From: Paenibacillus sp. CF384 | Lineage (GTDB): Bacteria > Bacillota > Bacilli > Paenibacillales > Paenibacillaceae | Assembly: GCF_900106745.1 (NCBI RefSeq) | Contig: NZ_FNNV01000004.1 | Location: 62,001 to 126,000, forward strand | DNA: 64,000 nt | Reading direction: 5' to 3' | Part shown: in pieces, positions 24,861-35,182 of the stretch | Layout of the letters: each line of letters begins with the position of its first letter | Position numbering within the stretch: the first letter of the stretch is position 1 | Program-made: the position numbers and the translations under genes | Notes under the pieces: model-generated | Databases searched by the model: none | Seen by the model: the letters and a program-made list of their open reading frames with translations, nothing else | What the model was told of the DNA's origin: nothing

Positions 24861-25967
24861 ATGGAACGATTGCTTTCATTACCGAAGCTTCTTGTCAGTC
24901 AGAGCGGCCTTGCCATAGATACTGCAAAGCAATGGTCGGAGCAGCGCAGACATGAGCTCATCGACTTGTTTGCCGAGCATGTGTATGGCAGGCAGCCGCT
25001 GGAGCGACCGCCCGGCATGACTTTCGAGGTTGTCGCATCTGAACCTTGTTTGGATGGCAAGGCGATTTGCCGAAGCGTTCATATTGATTTCGCCGAGGGT
25101 CAAGGGCGTATTCGCCTGACCTTGTATTTACCTGCAGCGATAGTCGCATCGACGGAGCGGTGTCCGGTTTTCCTATTGTTTGACCACGGGCGGCTCTCTG
25201 CGGCGGCAGATCAGCATGCACCTTCCTCCTCGTTCTGGCCGATCGAGCAAATCATCTCCGGCGGATATGGAACCGCCATGATTGCTGCAGAGGATATCGA
25301 TCCCGATGAGCATGATGGCTTCGTGAATGGCGTGCATGGGTTGTTTGATTCGCCGGATCGTCCGCGGGCTTCGGACGCATGGGGGACGATTGCCGCATGG
25401 GCGTGGGGATTAAGCCGAGCAATGGACTATTTGGTGACGGACCCGGACGTGGACGGGGCAAGGGTTGCCGTTATTGGTCACTCTCGCGGGGGCAAAACAG
25501 CACTTTGGGCCGGCGCGCTCGACGAACGTTTTGCAATGGTCGTCAGCAACGAGTCCGGCTGCACTGGCGCGGCGATATCGCGGGGAAAGGTCGGGGAGCG
25601 AGTTCATCAGATTAACTCGTACTTCCCGCATTGGTTCTCGGAGAACTATAAAAGCTACAATGAACGCGAGGATGAGCTGCCGGTTGACCAGCATATGCTG
25701 CTTGCGCTGATTGCACCGCGGCTGCTCTATGTTTCGAGTGCGGCAGAGGATGAGTGGGCGGATCCGGCCTCTGAATATCTTTCGGTGCAGCAAGCAGAGC
25801 CCGCGTACCGGTTGTTTGGGGCTGACGGACTGGCGGCAGAGCCGTTTCCGGCGCTGGATACACCGCTATACACCGAGCGCTGCGGCTATCATATTCGTGC
25901 GGGTAAGCATGATCTGACCGAGGTGGATTGGACGTATATTTTAGCTTTTGCAGACGGTCGTTTATAG
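24861..25967 (+). CDS. Alpha/beta-hydrolase, glucuronoyl/acetylxylan esterase-like (CE15-type)
   Basis: 368 residues from the ATG following AAGGAGGAACGAACG. The nucleophile elbow is VIGHSRGGKTALWAGALDERFAMVVSNESGCTGAAISR, close to the CE15 pattern (GxSRxGK). A further segment, GERVHQINSYFPHWFSENYKSY, is typical of the same group; a C-terminal GYHIRAGKHDLTEVDW supplies a likely catalytic His. No signal peptide is seen, so it would act on imported oligosaccharides. The next gene is a convergent arabinofuranosidase, consistent with hemicellulose side-chain removal. The exact ester bond is an inference. Confidence 0.75.
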   Translation: MERLLSLPKLLVSQSGLAIDTAKQWSEQRRHELIDLFAEHVYGRQPLERPPGMTFEVVASEPCLDGKAICRSVHIDFAEGQGRIRLTLYLPAAIVASTERCPVFLLFDHGRLSAAADQHAPSSSFWPIEQIISGGYGTAMIAAEDIDPDEHDGFVNGVHGLFDSPDRPRASDAWGTIAAWAWGLSRAMDYLVTDPDVDGARVAVIGHSRGGKTALWAGALDERFAMVVSNESGCTGAAISRGKVGERVHQINSYFPHWFSENYKSYNEREDELPVDQHMLLALIAPRLLYVSSAAEDEWADPASEYLSVQQAEPAYRLFGADGLAAEPFPALDTPLYTERCGYHIRAGKHDLTEVDWTYILAFADGRL

Positions 25968-25970
25968 ATG

Positions 25971-26017
25971 AAGAACAGGCGGGTACTTCGTGGTTCGAAG
26001 TACCCGCCTGTTTTTTA
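25971..26017. terminator. Strong bidirectional terminator
   Basis: AACAGGCGGGTACTTCG / CGAAGTACCCGCCTGTT, a 17-bp perfect stem with a 5-nt loop, followed by T on the plus strand. It serves the convergent esterase and arabinofuranosidase genes. Confidence 0.93.
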
Positions 26018-26033
26018 TTGCTGCTGCTATTCG

Positions 26034-27623
<1,590 letters not shown>

Positions 27624-27720
27624 TTAAACCGCAATTGAGGGAGTACGTGCAAGCTTTTCTTTTTGCAGGAATTGAATTAATATATCTGTTAACTAAGCGA
27701 GACGGAAGGAACCGTGCATA

Positions 27721-28629
27721 ATGATAAAAGCAAACCTCGACCGCAGATGGCTGCCGCTCTACGAAGCGCTTGCCAGTGATGTGCGCCTGCGCATTCTGGA
27801 GCTTCTTGCGGTGCAGCCTATGAATATTAAGGAGCTCGCGGCTGCTCTCGGCTTAAGCAGCGCGATCTTGACCATGCATGCGAAGAAGCTGGAGAAAGGC
27901 GGGCTCATTGAGACCAAGCTTGTTCGACGAGGGGGCGGTACGCACAAGATTTGCTCACTTGCAGCTGGTCATGTGGAGATTACCATTCCGCAGGCATTGG
28001 AGCCGAAGCGTGAGTATCACGAGGTGTCGATTCCGGTTGGGCACTATACCTCTTTTGAGGTGCACCCTACTTGCGGTCTTGCAACCTCCGAGCATATGAT
28101 CGGCCAGTTCGATGATCCGCGTTATTTCATGGAGCCGGAACGTATGCATGCTCAAATATTATGGTTCGGCAAAGGGTATGTGGAATACCGCATCCCCAAT
28201 TACGTGCTGCAGGGACAAGCGCTGGAGGAGATCGAGATCTCGGTTGAGATCGGCTCGGAGTACCCGGGTGTCCGAGTAGACTGGCCTTCAGATATTCACT
28301 TTTATCTCAACGATACGCTGCTTGGCGTCTGGACCAGTCCCGGCGATTCCGGCGAAGGACGCGGCCGATTGACCCCGTCTTGGTTTAGTGTCAATCAATA
28401 TGGCTGGCTGAAAGTGATCCGGGTCACGGACCACGGGACCTTCATCGATGGTCAACGCTTGTCGGACGTATCCCTCGTGGATATTGTTATGACGCGCAAT
28501 GATTGGCTGCTCCGATTGGCCGTGCCCGAAGGTGCCAAACATGTCGGCGGATTGACCATCTACGGCGAAGGCTTCGGTAATTACAACCAATCGATCGTAT
28601 TTAGAACCTACCGCAGTTTGGGGCGTTAA
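27721..28629 (+). CDS. ArsR-type regulator with long beta-rich C-terminal domain
   Basis: 302 residues. Residues about 10-75 form a winged helix of the ArsR type (SDVRLRILELLAVQPMNIKELAAALGLSSAILTMHAKKLEKGGLIETKL). It lacks the metal-binding ELCVCDL motif. Residues about 95-300 are beta-rich with aromatic and acidic clusters (MEPERMHAQILWFGKGYVEYRIPN, DWPSDIHFYLNDTLLGVWTSPGD, TIYGEGFGNYNQSIVFRTY) and resemble a jelly-roll carbohydrate module. I infer a sugar-responsive repressor or activator for the divergent arabinofuranosidase. The ligand is unknown. Confidence 0.78.
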   Translation: MIKANLDRRWLPLYEALASDVRLRILELLAVQPMNIKELAAALGLSSAILTMHAKKLEKGGLIETKLVRRGGGTHKICSLAAGHVEITIPQALEPKREYHEVSIPVGHYTSFEVHPTCGLATSEHMIGQFDDPRYFMEPERMHAQILWFGKGYVEYRIPNYVLQGQALEEIEISVEIGSEYPGVRVDWPSDIHFYLNDTLLGVWTSPGDSGEGRGRLTPSWFSVNQYGWLKVIRVTDHGTFIDGQRLSDVSLVDIVMTRNDWLLRLAVPEGAKHVGGLTIYGEGFGNYNQSIVFRTYRSLGR

Positions 28630-28663
28630 AGCCTCGAAGCAGCTAGATAATGAGGGTGTAAAT

Positions 28664-29725
28664 GTGCAAAAAGTGGTAATGGATTCAGAGTTGGGCGATA
28701 CTCGATACGCGGGTAGGTTTTATTATTCAGTCACAGCTCATGAGGAAGAATCGGACTTGTGTGGTATGGAAATGCGTTCGTTATTCGGTTGTAATCCGAA
28801 TAATGGTTGTGTGATAAGCGATAAAAACATCGATCCGGGGAGAAGTCCGTTTATCCGCGGAAAGCTGACTATTCAGCTTCTGGGCGATGACGCTGCCGGC
28901 ATTGCTGCGCAGGTTGCGGACGCTGTCCGGCTTGATGGGCGGACGTTCAAAGTCGTGTTTGTTGGGGGCGGCGACGCGTGCGAGTCGTTTGATTTCGACC
29001 GCCAGCGAGCGATCGAGAAGGAGATCGGCTGGCAGATCGTTGGCAAAGCGGAGATGCGGCGTCCGGATCGGTTATTCGGCGTAGCCTATGCAGATGGACG
29101 CTACCTATTCGGGGAGTATGAGAAAAGCGAAGCGCTGTGGCTTAAGTACAACGATAAGCCGCAGCCGTATTCCACGGCGCTTAGTACGCGCGTAGCACGG
29201 GCGGTCGTGAATATTGCTGCACCAACGACGAAAGAGCGGGTAATCGACCCTTGCTGCGGCATCGGCACGGTCATTATCGAGGCGTTGTCGATGGGCATCT
29301 CTATCGTTGGCTTCGATAATAACCCGCTGGCGTTGAAGGGAGCTCGTATCAATCTGGCTCACTTCGGGATGCCGGACGTGGTCAAACTTGCGGATATGAC
29401 GACACTTGAACCCAGCACTCTACTCTTGCGGGAGGATGGAGGCGGGGCGTCCGGCAGCGTAGGGTCTGACGGCGCGGTGCCGATCAATCGGCGTGTCTTC
29501 GATTCGGCGATTATCGATCTGCCCTACAATCTGTGCTCGAAGCTGCCATCTGCAGAGCGATTGGCTATGCTCCGCAGCGCAGGCCGCTTGGCGGAACGCG
29601 TCATCATCGTCACAACGGAACTCATCGACGATGACATTGCGGAAGCCGGCTTCACCATCACCGACCGCTGCATCGTCCGCAAGGGCAAGTTCGAGCGCCA
29701 GGTCATTGCCTGCCGAATGCACTAG
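28664..29725 (+). CDS. RNA/DNA methyltransferase of the UPF0020/TRM11 type
   Basis: 353 residues with a GTG start after GAGGGTG. The SAM-binding Rossmann segment reads RVIDPCCGIGTVIIEALSMGISIVGFDNNPLALKGARINL and the catalytic-type motif is IIDLPYNLC, related to (D/N)-P-P-Y of N2-guanine methylases. The N-terminal half (about 160 residues) may hold a diverged THUMP-like domain. Relatives include TRM-G10 and RlmK-like RNA methylases. The substrate, tRNA guanine or other, is not evident. The Ser/Gly-rich insert GGGASGSVGSDGA interrupts the domain before the catalytic motif. Confidence 0.75.
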   Translation: MQKVVMDSELGDTRYAGRFYYSVTAHEEESDLCGMEMRSLFGCNPNNGCVISDKNIDPGRSPFIRGKLTIQLLGDDAAGIAAQVADAVRLDGRTFKVVFVGGGDACESFDFDRQRAIEKEIGWQIVGKAEMRRPDRLFGVAYADGRYLFGEYEKSEALWLKYNDKPQPYSTALSTRVARAVVNIAAPTTKERVIDPCCGIGTVIIEALSMGISIVGFDNNPLALKGARINLAHFGMPDVVKLADMTTLEPSTLLLREDGGGASGSVGSDGAVPINRRVFDSAIIDLPYNLCSKLPSAERLAMLRSAGRLAERVIIVTTELIDDDIAEAGFTITDRCIVRKGKFERQVIACRMH

Positions 29726-29795
29726 CTCAGGCAGTGCAAGATGTTGGTGCTGCCGTGAAAAGAAGCTATTGCGAAGTGGTGGAAGTTAACATTCG

Positions 29796-30713
29796 GAGTA
29801 GCTCCCAGGGCAACACATTGGTGTTGAACTGGTGAGTGAGGGGAAAGAGTAGCTCCCAGGGCAACACATTGGTGGCGAAATGGTGGGTTCGGCGAAAGAG
29901 TGGCTCCTAGGGTAACACATTGGTTGAATGCAGGTGGGATTAGAGAAAGAGTGGCTCCCAGGACAACACATCGGTGGAATAATGGTGAGTTCGGCGAAAG
30001 AGTAGCTCTCAGGGCAACACATCGGTGGAATAATGGTGGAATTAGAGAAAGAGTGGCTCCCAGGACAACACATCGGTGGCGAAATGGCGAGTTCGGTGAA
30101 AGAGTGGCTCCCAGGACAACACATGAGTGGGAATAGGGCGAGTTTAGAGAAAGAGTGGCTCCCAAGGCAACACATGTCCGCCAAACTAGCTGATTTCGAG
30201 CAAGAAGCGAGCCTAGAGGTCTACATGCCCGCCGAACTAGCTAAATTCGAGCAAGAAGCGAACCTAGAGGTCTACATGTCCGCCGAACCAGCTAATTTCG
30301 AGCAAGTAGCGAACCTAGAGGTCTACATGTCCGCCAAACTAGCTGATTTCGAGCAAGAAGCGAACCTAGAGGTCTACATGATCGCCGAACCAGCTAATTT
30401 CGAGCAAGAAGCGAACCTAGAGGTCTACATGATCGCCAAACTAGCTGATTTCGAGCAAGAAGCGAACCTAGAGGTCTACATGTCCGCCGAACCAGCTAAT
30501 TTCGAGCAAGAAGCGAACCCAGAGGTCTACATGGTCGCCGAACCAGCTAATTTCGAGCAAGAAGCGAACCTAGAGGTCTACATGATCGCCGAACCAGCTA
30601 ATTTCGGGCAAGTAGCGAACCTAGAGGTCTACATGGTCGCCGAACCAGCTAAATTCGAGCAAGAAGCGAACCTAGAGGTCTACATGTCCGCCGAACTAGC
30701 TAATTCGAGCATG
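29796..30713. repeat. Tandem array of 18 units of exactly 51 bp in two subfamilies
   Basis: Seven A-type units (29796-30152; core GAGTGGCTCCCAGG.CAACACAT) are followed by one hybrid unit at 30153-30203, whose first 23 bp are A-type and the rest B-type, and then ten B-type units (30204-30713; core GCGAACCTAGAGGTCTACATG). All units are 51 bp until the last, which loses a base near its end. Because 51 is divisible by 3, several frames stay open on both strands across the array. I see no convincing ribosome site and treat it as non-coding. It fills the space between a rightward methyltransferase gene and a leftward aldo/keto reductase gene. Confidence 0.93.
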
Positions 30714-30820
30714 ATACACACCCGGAGTTGTTAGCGAGAGCGATGTGAACGGCATGGTTAGTTGAAGAGCGGCAATTGGAATAGCTTTTGGCAGGTGTGC
30801 ATGAGGTGAGAGGGAATAGG

Positions 30821-30940
30821 TACCGTTCATGAGCAGAAATGGTGGTTTTTGTGCTAATGCAAGGTATCTAATACCGTTCATTAGCATCAAACTGTGATGG
30901 TTGGCGAATGAGAGGTACGTCATACCGCTCTTGAGTCGTG
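30821..30940. repeat. 51-nt spaced hairpin repeats (TACCGTTCAT...)
   Basis: Units start at 30821, 30872 and 30923, exactly 51 nt apart. Each begins TACCGTTCATKAGCA (third copy TACCGCTCTTGAG). Within a unit the right part is the reverse complement of the left part, for example TACC..TCAT..GC-ATCA against TGAT..GC..ATGA..GGTA at 30872-30917. Each unit can therefore fold into an imperfect hairpin. A decayed unit may precede at about 30770. Confidence 0.8.
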
Positions 30941-31002
30941 CAGCCGCTGCTAACAAGAAGACGAAGGGCCAGACATCCTCACGATGTATGGCCCTTCGTC
31001 TA

Positions 31003-31998
31003 TTATCGAGCGCCGCAGCGGTCGGCGAGCTCGGACAGCTCGCGCTGCTCGTCGCGGCTGATCGCAAACGTCATGGCGCGCACGTTTTCCTTCGCATGAT
31101 GCGGCTTGGAAGCGCCGGGAATGGCGAAGACGGTTTCGCCATTGGCGTGGATGAGCCAATTTAAGGCCACTTGGCTCGGTGACGCGTCGTACTTGCCGGC
31201 CAGCTCCTGCAGCCGGGCAATCAAGGGTCGCGTGCGCTCCAGCGCGGCGGGCTTGAAGTCGCCGGAGAGCTTGCGCATGCCGCCTATGCCGGCGACTAGC
31301 GCGGGATCGGCATGGAACTTGCCGCTCAGAATCCCTTGCTCGAGCGGCGAATAGGCGATAATGGCTACGCCGAGCTCCTTGGCGGTTTCCATGATGCCGT
31401 TTCGCTCGACGCGGCGGTCCAGCAGGCTGTATTTCACCTGATTGGACGCAAGCCGCAGCCCGTGCTCGCGAAGGGCACGGTCCGCCTCGCGCATCCGCTT
31501 GGCGGAGAAATTACTGACGCCGATGTGGCGGATTTTGCCTTGCTTCACGAGCCCGGCCATTTCCTTCATCTCCGCTGCCGCCGAGGAGAAAGAGAAGGGC
31601 TGATGCACCTGATGCAGGGCAATCGGCCAGCCCTTCAAGCGGCGCAAACGCTCATCGATGGTCCGAGTGATGCTGCCGGCGGTGCGCATCATCGGCCACC
31701 ACTTGGTCGCGACATAGGCATCCTTGGCTTCATCGCCAAGGGCAAGCAGCGCTTCCGCCAACACTTCCTCGGACTTCCCGCCGCCATAGATTTCAGCCGT
31801 ATCGAACCAATTGATGCCGCCTGCGAGGCTTGTCCTTACAATATCCCGAATCACGTCATCGCTCAGAACAGGCCAGAATTTCCCGATCATGCCGCTGCCC
31901 TTGCTGAACTGCCAGCAGCCAAGGCCGAGCGGCGAGAGCATCAAGTCAGAATTCCCCAATCGCCGAAGCTGCACCTGCTGCATCGTTTGCTCTACCAT
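31003..31998 (-). CDS. Aldo/keto reductase
   Basis: 331 residues. I favour the ATG at 31998 (AAGGTG 6 nt upstream) over a GTG at 32007. NAD(P)H-dependent reductase fold: LGNSDLMLSPLGLGCWQF, catalytic Asp and Tyr in WFDTAEIYGGGKSEEVLAEAL, Lys in YVATKWW and a His in ALHQVHQPF. The C-terminus carries nucleotide-binding residues (AIPGASKPHHAKENV). It resembles plant-type/YhdN-like reductases. It lies 40 bp downstream of an aldose-1-epimerase gene, so both probably act on sugars; the substrate is unknown. Confidence 0.93.
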   Translation of the reverse strand: MVEQTMQQVQLRRLGNSDLMLSPLGLGCWQFSKGSGMIGKFWPVLSDDVIRDIVRTSLAGGINWFDTAEIYGGGKSEEVLAEALLALGDEAKDAYVATKWWPMMRTAGSITRTIDERLRRLKGWPIALHQVHQPFSFSSAAAEMKEMAGLVKQGKIRHIGVSNFSAKRMREADRALREHGLRLASNQVKYSLLDRRVERNGIMETAKELGVAIIAYSPLEQGILSGKFHADPALVAGIGGMRKLSGDFKPAALERTRPLIARLQELAGKYDASPSQVALNWLIHANGETVFAIPGASKPHHAKENVRAMTFAISRDEQRELSELADRCGAR

Positions 31999-32037
31999 AT
32001 CCCACACCTTACTTTCCCTATGCTCTGAATCGATGGC

Positions 32038-32916
32038 CTATGCGCTGTACCCGATCTTCACGAGCAGCTCCATTTTGCCGCCGGCCTCTAACATTGGCAG
32101 CTCTTCTCTGCTCGCCAGCGCGCCGTTCAGCGCCATCCATGGTTCGACGCAGACGAACGGGGAGCCGTTCACCTGCCACAGCACCACATACTTGAACGCA
32201 TCACTGTAAGCTAACGAAACGGTGCCACGGCCATCCGGGCCAGGGAACGAAATGGAACGGGAACCCGCATTCAGCAAAGCGACGGATTCCTTCAAGCCAT
32301 CGAGTGCAATCGCGCCATCGACGGGCTTTACAACGTTATCGTTGTAGTCCAGATAGGAGGTGGCATCTGTGCCATACACCAGATCCTTCGACTCCGAACG
32401 GAAGTACGGATGGAATCCCGCATAGAACGGCATCGGAGAGTCCGACAGGTTGCTGTAGGTCTGGCGAATCTCAAGCTCGCCTTCAACTAGCGCATAAGTA
32501 AACAATAGCTCGAACAGCCATGGATACTCGGCCAGCGTGCTCTCGCTGCTGCGCAAACGCACCGTCACAGCGGCTTCACCCTCATCGGAGTGGCCAACAA
32601 CTTCCCAAGCGCGATTCCGAGCCACACCGTGATTACGCATCGAATAAACCGTGCCATTCCATTCATATTGTCCGCCGGGCAGCTGACCGCAAATCGGGAA
32701 AAGAATCGGATTGCCGCCGCGGATATTCGCCTCCGGATCAAGGTAGGTCGCTTTATCAAGGTAGAACAGTTCCTCGCCGCCCAGCACGCAGCTGGTTGCA
32801 ATAGCTCCTCGCTCAGGACAGATGATGACCGAAGAATTCGTAACGGAATCCGTCAATGTAAATAGCGTATATGTACCATCATGATGTGATTTCACTTCAT
32901 AGCGATTCTGACTCAT
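32038..32916 (-). CDS. Aldose 1-epimerase family protein
   Basis: 292 residues from the ATG 8 nt after GGGAGG; the upstream 39 codons lack family similarity. Galactose-mutarotase beta-sandwich features include NPILFPICGQLPGG, NHGVARNRAWEV (catalytic His), FYAGFHPYFRSES (second His) and VCVEPWMALNGAL (acidic residue near the C-terminus). It interconverts anomers of hexoses or hexose-6-phosphates. There is no signal peptide. It is divergent from the padR operon, and the shared intergenic region carries repeated operator-like sequences. Confidence 0.9.
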   Translation of the reverse strand: MSQNRYEVKSHHDGTYTLFTLTDSVTNSSVIICPERGAIATSCVLGGEELFYLDKATYLDPEANIRGGNPILFPICGQLPGGQYEWNGTVYSMRNHGVARNRAWEVVGHSDEGEAAVTVRLRSSESTLAEYPWLFELLFTYALVEGELEIRQTYSNLSDSPMPFYAGFHPYFRSESKDLVYGTDATSYLDYNDNVVKPVDGAIALDGLKESVALLNAGSRSISFPGPDGRGTVSLAYSDAFKYVVLWQVNGSPFVCVEPWMALNGALASREELPMLEAGGKMELLVKIGYSA

Positions 32917-33034
32917 TGTAGAAGCCTCCCAAGTATGGTTTTCTGCGAACAAGCATACCATATTGCGGCAGTGTACCCAAACAGCAAGGCCTCTCCGAGG
33001 GCGAACAACTATTTTTCTAACGCTATATTGCATA

Positions 33035-33125
33035 AATGAATACTGAACGATATACTATAGCAGCAGGGACATTTTTTATTTGACCAGCTATTCTACATTA
33101 ATGAATACCTAACGATATGGTATAG
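33035..33125. promoter_or_regulatory. Duplicated 26-bp motif upstream of padR (candidate operators)
   Basis: AATGAATAC.GAACGATAT.. at 33035-33060 and a near-identical copy at 33100-33125 differ at only a few positions and lie 65 bp apart. The second contains ATACC...GGTAT dyad symmetry and runs into the padR ribosome site. A weaker third copy (CTAACGCTATATTGCATA) lies at 33017-33034. TTGACC at 33080 could be a -35 for padR. Autoregulation by the PadR protein is likely from family behaviour. Confidence 0.6.
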
Positions 33126-33136
33126 GAGCGTTGACT

Positions 33137-33457
33137 ATGAATGTACAGTTTAAGAAAGGTGTGCTCGATTTGTGCGTTCTGGCGTTGACCGCTTGGGAGG
33201 ACCGATATGGATACGAGCTTGCGGTCACCATGTCCGCGAAATTCGAGGTCGCTGTCGGCAGTGTTTATCCGCTGCTTAGCCGCTTGACGCAGGAGGGGTA
33301 TTTTTCAACCTATCTCAAAGAATCAACGGAAGGACCCCCGCGCAAATATTACAAGCTCACGCCCAAAGGACACACGCATCTCATGGGGCTAATCAGTGAA
33401 TGGCGGACATTCTCCGTCGCAGTGGATGAATTGATTAAGGAGGGTGTCGAACGATGA
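33137..33457 (+). CDS. PadR-family transcriptional regulator
   Basis: 106 residues from the ATG 8 nt after AGGAG. PadR winged helix: VLDLCVLALTAWEDRYGYELAVTMSAKFEVAVGSVYPLLSRLTQEGYFST...GPPRKYYKLTPKG. Members repress their own operon and respond to envelope stress or small ligands. The next gene overlaps by 4 bp (ATGA). This PadR-DUF1700-DUF4097 arrangement is a recurrent Firmicutes membrane-stress module. Confidence 0.95.
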   Translation: MNVQFKKGVLDLCVLALTAWEDRYGYELAVTMSAKFEVAVGSVYPLLSRLTQEGYFSTYLKESTEGPPRKYYKLTPKGHTHLMGLISEWRTFSVAVDELIKEGVER

Positions 33458-34011
33458 TTAGAGAGCAGTATTTGGGACAGCTGTGGGAGCTGCTGTCTCC
33501 TGTGCCGGAGTCGCTTCGCAGGGAGTGGATGTACGATTATGAAGAGCATTTTCGCATGGCGGCCGAGCATGGTCGATCGGAAGCGGAAGCAGCCCATGAG
33601 CTTGGCGATCCGCGTCTGATTGCAAAGGAGCTGATGCTCAATTATCGCGTCGATCAAGCGTCGAATAAGAACGGAAGCATCACACTCGTATCACGAGCTG
33701 TACTCGCCGCAGTCAGCTTAGGTTTCTTCAATCTCGTCTTCGTGCTGGGTCCTTACGTCGGACTGCTTGGCGTGCTGGTTGCGATATGGGCGACTGCTAT
33801 TGCAGTCGGACTCTCCTCCATAATGGCGATCTATGAAGGCGCATTTGGAGGCGGAATTACGCTTCTGCAAGGAACCTTCCTCTCCATGGTGCTCATTGCG
33901 CTCGGGATGCTGATAGGTGCAGGCGCGCATTGGTTGACACGAGCTTTTGCCAAGATGACGCTGAGTTATTTGAAATTTAATTCCAGAGTGATAAGGGTGA
34001 AAAAAGGATGA
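33454..34011 (+). CDS. DUF1700/HAAS-domain membrane protein
   Basis: 185 residues. Residues 1-75 form the helical HAAS-type domain (YLGQLWELLSPVPESLRREWMYDYEEHFRMAAEHGRSEAEAAHELGDPRLIAKEL). Three to four membrane helices follow from residue 85 on. These proteins are thought to pass signals between a PadR regulator and a surface DUF4097 protein. It overlaps both neighbours by 4 bp, so the three are translationally coupled. Confidence 0.9.
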   Translation: MIREQYLGQLWELLSPVPESLRREWMYDYEEHFRMAAEHGRSEAEAAHELGDPRLIAKELMLNYRVDQASNKNGSITLVSRAVLAAVSLGFFNLVFVLGPYVGLLGVLVAIWATAIAVGLSSIMAIYEGAFGGGITLLQGTFLSMVLIALGMLIGAGAHWLTRAFAKMTLSYLKFNSRVIRVKKG

Positions 34012-34961
34012 GAAATTGGATCGTTGTCGCGTTGATACTGCTCGTTGTCGGTTTGATCGGCGCCTTCGGCACATTCCGCAAAGACGGAGCGCTCTCCCTT
34101 GGAACGGAGAAGGTGAACCAGGAGCAATCGGTGGCCGGTGACGGCATTGAAGAGGTTGAGATCGATACAGGCAGCTTGGATATCACCGTCGTTCCGAGCT
34201 CGAATAATGAAGTGAAGGCAGAGCTGACAGGCCGCGCCAGCAAGAAGTACCGGGATAAATTAAAACTGGAGCTTCAGAGAGAAGGCAATGTCCTTCGAGT
34301 TTCCGTCCATGATGGTGTCGGCTTTACGATTGGCATTAACATTCTTAATCTGGATTTGCGGTTAGAGCTGCCGGAGCAGCAGTATCGGAAGCTGATGTTT
34401 GATGGAGGCAGCGGAGATATTGATATGGCGCAGTTGAAAGTGGACCGAATTAATCTGCATACCGGCTCAGGGGATATGACGCTCCAGCAGCTGAACGCGC
34501 AATCCATCGAAGCCGAGATCGGCAGCGGGAACATAAGCTTTGCTGATGTTACGGCAACGGATCTTATTGCGGTGAACGCTGGCTCGGGCAATGTTTCTAC
34601 GGAAGGCCTGAAGGCGAAGAAATTCACGGTTGACGTCGGCAGCGGTGATGTCGAAATAACGGATAGTGCGGCAGAGCTTCAAATTGAAACGAACAGCGGC
34701 GATATCGATCTGATTCAGAAAGAACTCGAACAGCCTGCGGAGCTGGAAACCGGCAGCGGCGATGTTTCGATTGAGACAGATGATCAGCCGGCATCCGCAC
34801 GCATTACGTTTAGTCACGGCTCTGGCAGCCTCGATAATGATTGGGATGGCGGTGAGCAGTCGACGGACAAGGACGATCGCGATGTTCTGCTCTTCGGCAG
34901 CGGATCCGTTCCGATGCATATTCATACAGGATCCGGCGATTTATCGGTTGGGCCTAAGTAG
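34008..34961 (+). CDS. DUF4097 beta-helix protein, membrane-anchored
   Basis: 317 residues. A single N-terminal helix (VVALILLVVGLIGAF) anchors an extracytoplasmic right-handed beta-helix built from repeated GSGD turns (GGSGDID, TGSGDMT, GSGNIS, GSGNVS, GSGDVE, NSGDID, GSGDVS, GSGSL, GSGDLS). This matches DUF4097/DUF4098 families of unknown molecular role, generally tied to envelope stress operons. It is the last gene of the padR operon. Confidence 0.92.
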   Translation: MRNWIVVALILLVVGLIGAFGTFRKDGALSLGTEKVNQEQSVAGDGIEEVEIDTGSLDITVVPSSNNEVKAELTGRASKKYRDKLKLELQREGNVLRVSVHDGVGFTIGINILNLDLRLELPEQQYRKLMFDGGSGDIDMAQLKVDRINLHTGSGDMTLQQLNAQSIEAEIGSGNISFADVTATDLIAVNAGSGNVSTEGLKAKKFTVDVGSGDVEITDSAAELQIETNSGDIDLIQKELEQPAELETGSGDVSIETDDQPASARITFSHGSGSLDNDWDGGEQSTDKDDRDVLLFGSGSVPMHIHTGSGDLSVGPK

Positions 34962-34967
34962 AACATG

Positions 34968-35014
34968 AATAGGGTTCCTATTGCTTATTTAAGCAAGCGG
35001 AGCCCTATTTTTAT
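34968..35014 (+). terminator. Terminator after the padR operon
   Basis: AATAGGG...CCCTATT outer stem with an inner TTGCTT/AAGCAA stem, followed by TTTTTATT. Confidence 0.85.
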
Positions 35015-35182
35015 TATGTCTGTAAATTTCCAGCAAATTCTCTGTAAATTGTCTGCGAAACTACAATTTTTTTGTCGAAATACCGATATGCTGAAAGAAG
35101 GATAATAGACCTATCAGGAAGAAGTCATATTCTAGCACTTCCCGGCATAAACTTCGTTGTTTATGAATAGGGGGAGATGAGT

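Noticed and set aside
29722..30184. Overlapping minus-strand frames of 132-147 residues rich in Cys, Pro and Ser
   Set aside because: They lie wholly in the 51-bp array. A unit length divisible by three keeps frames open automatically, several frames are open at once, and no ribosome site is present.
29796..30713. CRISPR array
   Set aside because: Units are contiguous and diverge throughout; there are no short conserved repeats separated by unique spacers, and no cas genes nearby.
30033..30734. Plus-strand frame of 233 residues with 17-residue repeats (EANLEVYM.AEPANFEQ)
   Set aside because: Same reason: product of a 51-bp repeat. Only a weak GGTGG precedes the ATG, and the start falls inside an A unit. 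Kept as a repeat, not a gene.
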